Below the pieces are notes generated by a model, which saw only the letters and a program-made list of their open reading frames with translations, was not told where the DNA came from and made no database searches. DNA of 64,000 nt from Sweltsa coloradensis (Eukaryota; Arthropoda; Insecta; Plecoptera; Chloroperlidae): assembly GCA_024449915.1 (NCBI GenBank), contig JAMZAV010001990.1, positions 62,001-126,000 on the forward strand. The letters are read 5' to 3'. Position numbers and translations under genes: made by a program. The stretch's first letter is position 1. Every line of letters starts with the position of its first letter. This document shows, one piece after another, positions 59,072 to 64,000 of this stretch.

Positions 59072-60170
59072 CCCCCGAGAGGCGCAATCGGCAGGGTTTT
59101 TCAGAATAACATGCGCCCAATTCAGGGGGAGAATTGGTCTCGAGATTTTCGATACCCGATTGGCGACGAATGTTTCAGCTGGGCGGGGGGGTACGAGCCA
59201 AGCGAGCACGATAGTGGATCAGGTATAGCAACACGTTTCTAGTGCAAGGGCTCGAGAGCGGGTAGGGTGTTTTTAAGACCCAGACAATAACAAGCTCCAT
59301 GAGCAATTGGGGCACAGTGAGCAGCTTGGCGGGCGCGACCTTCCCCCTGGCCTCAAAAACGATAGATTGCGACACTTCAACGTGCAAGTAAGGTAGCAGC
59401 ATAGGCCTTCTCGGAGGCGTCGAAAAAACCCTACAACCCGGATGTGGCATCGTTCATGACAAGGAGACGCGGAAATGAACATCACTCAATTGGGCCGTTT
59501 TTAAAGGCGTGAGCCAATTTGGAAGAGAGTGTTTCGAGAGTGCTTCATCCCACTCCACGCGCAAGAGCCAGAGATTCTGCATGAACCCTTCCCCCGGAGA
59601 CAAAAGGGGGTGAAAAACCCCGAGTGGGTCGAAATGGCGCGATGAGGAGGATAGCCCCCTTTTGGGACGAACCCTAAAAAGGGAAAGAGTGTGGAAGTGA
59701 AGAAATCGGAACGAGGGTCCACAACAGACCGAGAATTTTCAAAGTTTGTTCGCTTTGAGAGGACCAGGGGGTTTTAGATCCTTTGGGGGGAGCAAAGGGC
59801 GTCAGGAACATTGCTCCCCACTTGCTAGTCGATGCCTGCCACTGAGTGAGTGACTGCAACTCAGCACGAAGCGCGAGGGCTTCGTAAGGTCACTGGCGCC
59901 CGCAACTACGTCATCTATGTGTGTTTGAAATTTAAGGGCGCGTGAAGCGAGAGGAAACCCCCAGCACCTTCGTCCACGACCAGTTGCTGCCCAAACTCGT
60001 TGGGCCTGGAAGGCAGGGGAGTGAGACCGTAGGTCATGTATTGAGCTCGTTTCCAACGACAGGAGGTAGGGCTCAGGGCGCCAGAAAATATGTGTGAAAA
60101 GCCCCCGATCGTTTGGGCACAGGTTTGACGGAATCTGTTCACGGCCGGCACAGGGTACAGGATAATGCGA
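59072..60170 (-). pseudogene. BEL/Pao reverse transcriptase and RNase H
   Basis: RFRQTCAQTIGG and CRWKRAQYMTYGLTPLPS (about 60,140-60,030) are the palm entry. FPLASRALKFQTHIDDVVAG (59,957-59,898) holds the catalytic IDD motif. HSGFFTPFCLRGK (59,626-59,588) is the FDPLG---P-T-RGK connection seen only in BEL/Pao. VFEARGKVAPAKLLTVPQLL (about 59,377-59,318) is the K-RVAPLK-LTIPRLEL part of RNase H. NPADCASRG (59,098-59,072) is the NPAD--SRG signature near its end. The motifs sit in at least three frames. Confidence 0.8.
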
Positions 60171-60388
60171 AAACGTGGTTAAACAGTGGGAAGGTCACTT
60201 TTTAAGCTTAGGACCACCAGCGGAGTGGTGAGAGCGATCCATTTTATCAGGAGAGGAGGCGTTTAAAACCATCGCAGTTTGGGTAGAGCTTGTGACCTTG
60301 GTACCACTGATGCGGGATTTTGTACTCGCAGGTCGAGGGAAGGCTGCCCCTGTGCAGGAACGAGCGTAACATCATGAATCATGTAGAG

Positions 60389-61340
60389 TCATAAGTGGAG
60401 GATACGCTTCAGACGCGCTCTAAAGACAAAAGGTTTTTTAGGCGACGTCACGATTGTAGGGCATGACGCAATCAGGCTTGAATGGGGGAGCGACCGAGTA
60501 GCGGCCGAGGGGTCGCGAGAAGAGTTTAATGAAAAGGCTTTAACAGCGAAACCCTTGGGGCCAGAGAGGGAGGTCGACTGACTTCTTCTGTTTCCCAGAA
60601 GAGACGGGAAGGGTGTTCCAACGGGGAGCTTTTCACCCCGAGAAATAAGTAGGATGACTCCGGTGTGGTTAGAGCGGGACCGGGCCCAAAATTTCCCAAC
60701 CAAAAAAACCCCCTTTTTGGGGGGCAGGTTTTTCTGCCTACGATCGGTGTCCGGTTTTACAGAGAATGTCTGAGAGAGATCGGCACCAAGAGGAAATCAA
60801 TGGGCCCTGGTACATTAAAGCGATGTCAGCGAGGCAAGGTCATGTAGCGCCTATGACTCAGTGGACACGGGGATGAGGCAAATTGCCCGGGAATAGTTGG
60901 AAAACGTGTGCATTGAATGCATAGAGGGTTTCCCCCGAGAGGAGATGCTAAAGCATTTCACAATACCCTGCCTCGAGTATTAGTTTGTCGACACCCCACA
61001 GTTTGGGGGGTGGCGGTTTACTTTCAAGCCCAAAATTGCACTAACGACTTAGTGATAGCAGAGATTTGTGACCCCGGAGTCAACAACCGCGCGAAAGGGT
61101 TTCAGATCCCCTGCGGTCACAATGAGTGCGCGAACGGTGCTGTTGAAGTTTTATGAGTGGGGGTCGAAGCCGGACTTGACATGACAGAGTCTGGGGCCTG
61201 AAGGGGCTTGCTGGTGCGGGTGTCGTCAGCGAGAACGGAGCGGATTCAGAAGAAATAGAATGGTTTTTTGAGCTTTGACAACAGAACATGATTTCGGGAA
61301 GTGCATTGGGTGCAGATGCGCACCCCCTAAATTAAAACAG
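60389..61340 (-). pseudogene. BEL/Pao Gag zinc knuckle and protease
   Basis: RICTQCTSRNHVLLSKLK (about 61,319-61,266) is the second zinc-knuckle pattern of BEL/Pao Gag (C--C---HH-LLH). RLLTPGSQISAITKSLV (about 61,091-61,041) matches the protease active-site segment LLDSGSQ-S-IT; the Asp-Ser appears as Thr-Pro, which a one-base shift in a noisy tract could explain. NHTGVILLISRG and PVGTPFPSLLGNRRSQS (about 60,670-60,590) are the segment after the protease. Confidence 0.65.
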
Positions 61341-62641
61341 CGTTTTAATTGGCGCAGTGTGTCATAAAAGTTGGTTATGGGGTTTAAACCCCGGAAAAAA
61401 TTGACGGTACAATGTATGAAAGCCTTTCATACCGGACAAGCGGACACAGTTTAATGAGAGTGATTACGAGAGGGGTTTGTGGGTACTCGTTGCACCACTT
61501 TGTTCGAGGCGGTGAACACTAACAAGGTGTTGATTCGCTTTGAAGGGAGAGAACTTTTTACGGTAGTAAAGAACTTTTCCCCACAGCACATAACTCCCCT
61601 CGTTCTAGATTGGCTTCGAAAAATCGATTTTGCGATTTGTACTCGGGAGTTGAATTAGATGTTTGTCTGTTTTCAAAAGCCTTGCGAGTGACGCATCGAG
61701 AAGCAAAGCCCAAAATAACAATAAGAAAAAACCTAAATCGGGAATATTCAAGGCTTTCAGAGATTCGACAGAGTTGCGATGTGTTTTTAGAAAGCTTGAA
61801 GACCGCATAGGAGACGTTTTTAAGGAACAAAATCTAAAATTTGTGGACCTACAAACCCCTAGTAACGCTTTTTTTGAAACGAGAGATGAGAGGTTCATAG
61901 CGAGGGGGGAATTTTTTCATTTTTTTGAACTCTGGAAGATAGGGCCAACGGGTTTCGGGGCAATGAAGTTGTTAAATAGTGAACTTTTTGAAATTACTTA
62001 ATGATTTATTTTATCGATCAGAGATTGAAAAAAGAATAGAATTTTGGGCCCTTTTCAAAGTCTCCTTTGAACTTGGGAAAAATCTAACTGGCAAAGCAAA
62101 AAGATGGTGAACTGAGGCGGACAGGGACCAGGTTTAGTCACAAAGGGGGCTGATTTTTAAATTTTCAAGTGTATAAAGAAACTTAAAAACAAAGAAAAGC
62201 GTTTCAAAAAAGTCTTTAACTTTGTTATTTCGACGATTTAGCGGGAAGAATTTTTGGGTGTGATTCGGGAATAGACATTTTGGGTTTGCGGAAATCAGAT
62301 TTCCAATTGAACAAATTATCAAACGGGGCCAAATGCCTAAAATTGATGGGTTTATTTTTTCGAACGCATTTTACGTTCGCTGAAGGACGCGAATAAACTC
62401 GCGTCGAGCAACTAATTTTTCTGCTGAGCTTTCAAATCTTCCATGATGAACGGAGATTTAAAGTATCAAAATAAGAGGAAAAACGTAGAGACCAATTTCA
62501 TAATAGCGCAATCAACGAAACACAGAGCGGAAAAAATACAAAACTCAACACCCTGTGTGTAGTGCGAGACCAAAAGGACTAACCTTGAATGAGAAACTAT
62601 TTGCGAAAAATGGAAAACACGGAGCATCGGCTGCGGAGGAC
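61341..62641 (-). pseudogene. BEL/Pao Gag N-terminal region, unreadable
   Basis: By position this should hold the leader, primer-binding site and most of Gag. No continuous frame or motif was recognised. Frames of 90-112 codons on either strand (61,558-62,001) show no domain. Confidence 0.4.
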
Positions 62642-63212
62642 TGTGTTCGAGCCGAGATGCTCAAAATCCGAGAATAATGGCGAAATATTTTGATCTGAAC
62701 TTACCCCCAATCTTGACGTAGGGGGAAGGAGGAGGGCAGGGAAGTACGATGGGGAGAGGTAAGCCCCCCGCGAGAGAGAACAGGGATAAAGAAGCTCGAG
62801 TTTGGAATAGTAGTAGGAAATAGAGAATGCCTGGAAGGCAAATGAACCAAGGGGGGCAGCTGGAAATCCGTCGTTGATTCCAAAAACGGAGCGGCAGGCG
62901 GCACACACTTTAAATTACGTACAGTGAGTGAATGTCCGCTGAGAGCGGAACGTGCTTGCGAGGTGCGAGCGAGAAAAATTGAGACGAAAAAACGAACTTT
63001 CACTTCATCAGTGAAGGCGAGAGGGAACTGCATTGCAAGATGCTTGCATTTAAAGTCGAACGCGAGAAAACCCGGGAAAAACGTCGATAGGCAGAAATTT
63101 AAACAGGTGATAACAATAGTAACTTTTGAATACGAAACAAAAAATACCAAAGCTAAGAGAAAAATATAATACCAACAAAAGCGCGGGAAATCGCGCGAAA
63201 CAGCAGTCAAGC
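62642..63212 (-). repeat. BEL/Pao 5' LTR
   Basis: Second copy of the LTR described at 56,814, about 570 bp, bounded by TG near 62,642 and CA near 63,209. The two copies differ at many indels, most in short runs of one base. Confidence 0.8.
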
Positions 63213-63260
63213 ACCAATTTCGAAACCCAAAAAAGCGGCGGGACTTAAAAGTTTCCTAGT
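63213..63260 (+). mobile_element. Helentron-like element, 3' end cut off by BEL/Pao
   Basis: ACCAATTTCGAAACCC then GCGGCGGGACTTAAAAG and TTTCCTAGT completes the copy that begins at 56,103. The GCTCATCC word expected here is degraded. Confidence 0.65.
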
Positions 63261-63262
63261 AT

Positions 63263-63564
63263 AATTCTTATCCAGGATGTAGCCAACGCGACCCAATACT
63301 GCACTGGTCCCATCAGGACTTTAGGACGACGTAGTCAGGGTAATACCCCCTTTGTTACACGTGTAAACTGAAAACAGAAAAGAGTCCGCAAAACTTTATA
63401 CAAAGACGCATTATTGTACACTAGGAAGCTTGGCAAACGCTTTTTTTAGTCGCGTTGATGGATGAGCTTTTTAATTATAAAATGTTAATATTAATTTAAA
63501 ATAATAATAAAAACCTATTAACACGGCCCATACAAAGCAATCATTAGGTCTGTTGGATCTTTGA
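63263..63564 (+). repeat. Direct duplicate, second copy
   Basis: AGCCAACGCGACCCAATACT (63,278) through CATTAGGTCTGTTGGATCTT repeats 55,790-56,102, including the minus-orientation family 1 piece with GCGTTGATGGATGAGC (about 63,450). The next Helentron-like copy starts at the same relative place. Confidence 0.75.
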
Positions 63565-64000
63565 TTGGATGAGCGTAGCGAGCTTAGCGAGCGAAGCGAA
63601 AATTCCATTTCACTACACTGGAGAAAAAAATCCGGAATGTTTTTTTTCTTCTTTTTTTTGTATTTTTGTATGTTTGTTAACACGATTCCGGCTGAACCGA
63701 TACTCCGATTGCGATGAAATTTTATGGAGACCTTTGAAATCTCTGAACTTAGAACTTCACCATACAAAAATTTGATAAAAAAAATTATTTCTCTTGAAAA
63801 TCGCAATTTTACGATTTTTTTCGTTTTTCTTTTTTGTTTTTGTTTGTATTTTTGTGTGTTTGTTAACACGATTCCGGCTAAACCGATACTCCAATTGCGA
63901 TGAAATTTTCTGGAGACCTTTGAAATCTTTGAACTTAGAACTGCCACCTTTTTGAGCGAAATCGAAATATTATTTCTCATGAAAATCGCAATTTTACGAT
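63565..64000 (+). mobile_element. Helentron-like element, family 1, cut by the window end
   Basis: Starts TTGGATGAGCGTAGCGAGC and repeats the GATTCC-subtype 5' half twice: TTAACACGATTCCGGCT and AAACCGATACTCC-type words occur near 63,679 and 63,862, a 180-bp local duplication. Confidence 0.7.

Larger units (their letters stand above)
56814..63212 (-). mobile_element. BEL/Pao LTR retrotransposon, complete but frameshifted
   Basis: Two direct LTRs of about 570 bp enclose about 5.2 kb. On the minus strand the order is zinc-knuckle Gag, aspartic protease, reverse transcriptase, RNase H, integrase and a C-terminal DUF5641-like segment, which is the BEL/Pao order. The frame changes many times; because the stretch is poor consensus, how many shifts are real is unknown. 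ACAAT/CCAAT at the two outer edges (56,809-56,813 and 63,214-63,218) is a probable 5-base target duplication. It lies inside a Helentron-like element and so is younger. No envelope frame was found. Confidence 0.8.

Noticed and set aside
57522..59242. Long plus-strand frames up to 166 codons
   Set aside because: They are antisense to the BEL/Pao polyprotein, whose motifs are clear on the minus strand.

Overview
The window is animal nuclear DNA built almost entirely of transposable elements and their wreckage. It is AT-rich, with no operons, rRNA genes or credible free-standing tRNA genes. A marine invertebrate is the best guess, and an echinoderm would fit. The reasons are a CR1/L2-like non-LTR retrotransposon with a 2A ribosome-skipping peptide (a type known from sea urchins, amphioxus, molluscs and other marine animals), frequent TAGGCCTA words, an intron-split ABCG/ABCH-type transporter exon and an F-box gene. 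The species cannot be settled from the sequence.

Layout. 0-2 kb: the centre of a fold-back repeat, two Helentron-like elements and a tRNA-derived SINE. 3-17 kb: a second SINE family, three copies of a second Helentron-like family (5.0-6.0, 8.4-9.4, 9.4-10.3 kb) each holding a tRNA-like module, a G-quadruplex tract, a reverse transcriptase remnant (14.1-14.4 kb) and a 2.2 kb inverted-repeat element with 169-bp tandem units (14.8-16.9 kb). 17-30 kb: mostly unrecognised AT-rich DNA, with two adjacent Helentron-like copies (22.3-24.0 kb) and a 95-bp TTAA-flanked MITE (26.1 kb). 30.7-35.1 kb: the 2A retrotransposon, split by a Helentron-like insertion and ending in an ACAAAC-type tail. 35.5-38.8 kb: a 3.3 kb inverted repeat. 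39.2-50.0 kb: a composite bounded by long inverted arms. 50.9-52.3 kb: two more Helentron-like copies. 53.1-53.9 kb, minus strand: an F-box reading frame with four tandem F-boxes. 54.5 kb: a transporter exon. 54.8-64 kb: more Helentron-like copies, one split by a BEL/Pao LTR retrotransposon (56.8-63.2 kb) with both LTRs.

Insertion order can be read in two places: Helentron-like DNA landed inside the 2A retrotransposon, and BEL/Pao landed inside a Helentron-like copy. The only host-gene candidates are the F-box frame, the transporter exon and a doubtful minus-strand exon near 50.4 kb.

Caution: about 35.2-37.7, 40.7-49.0 and 57.4-62.9 kb look like poor consensus. Bases are often replaced by a copy of their neighbour, giving runs of A, C, G and T, as seen when these stretches are compared with cleaner copies in the same window. 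Frameshifts and missing genes there may be artefacts.
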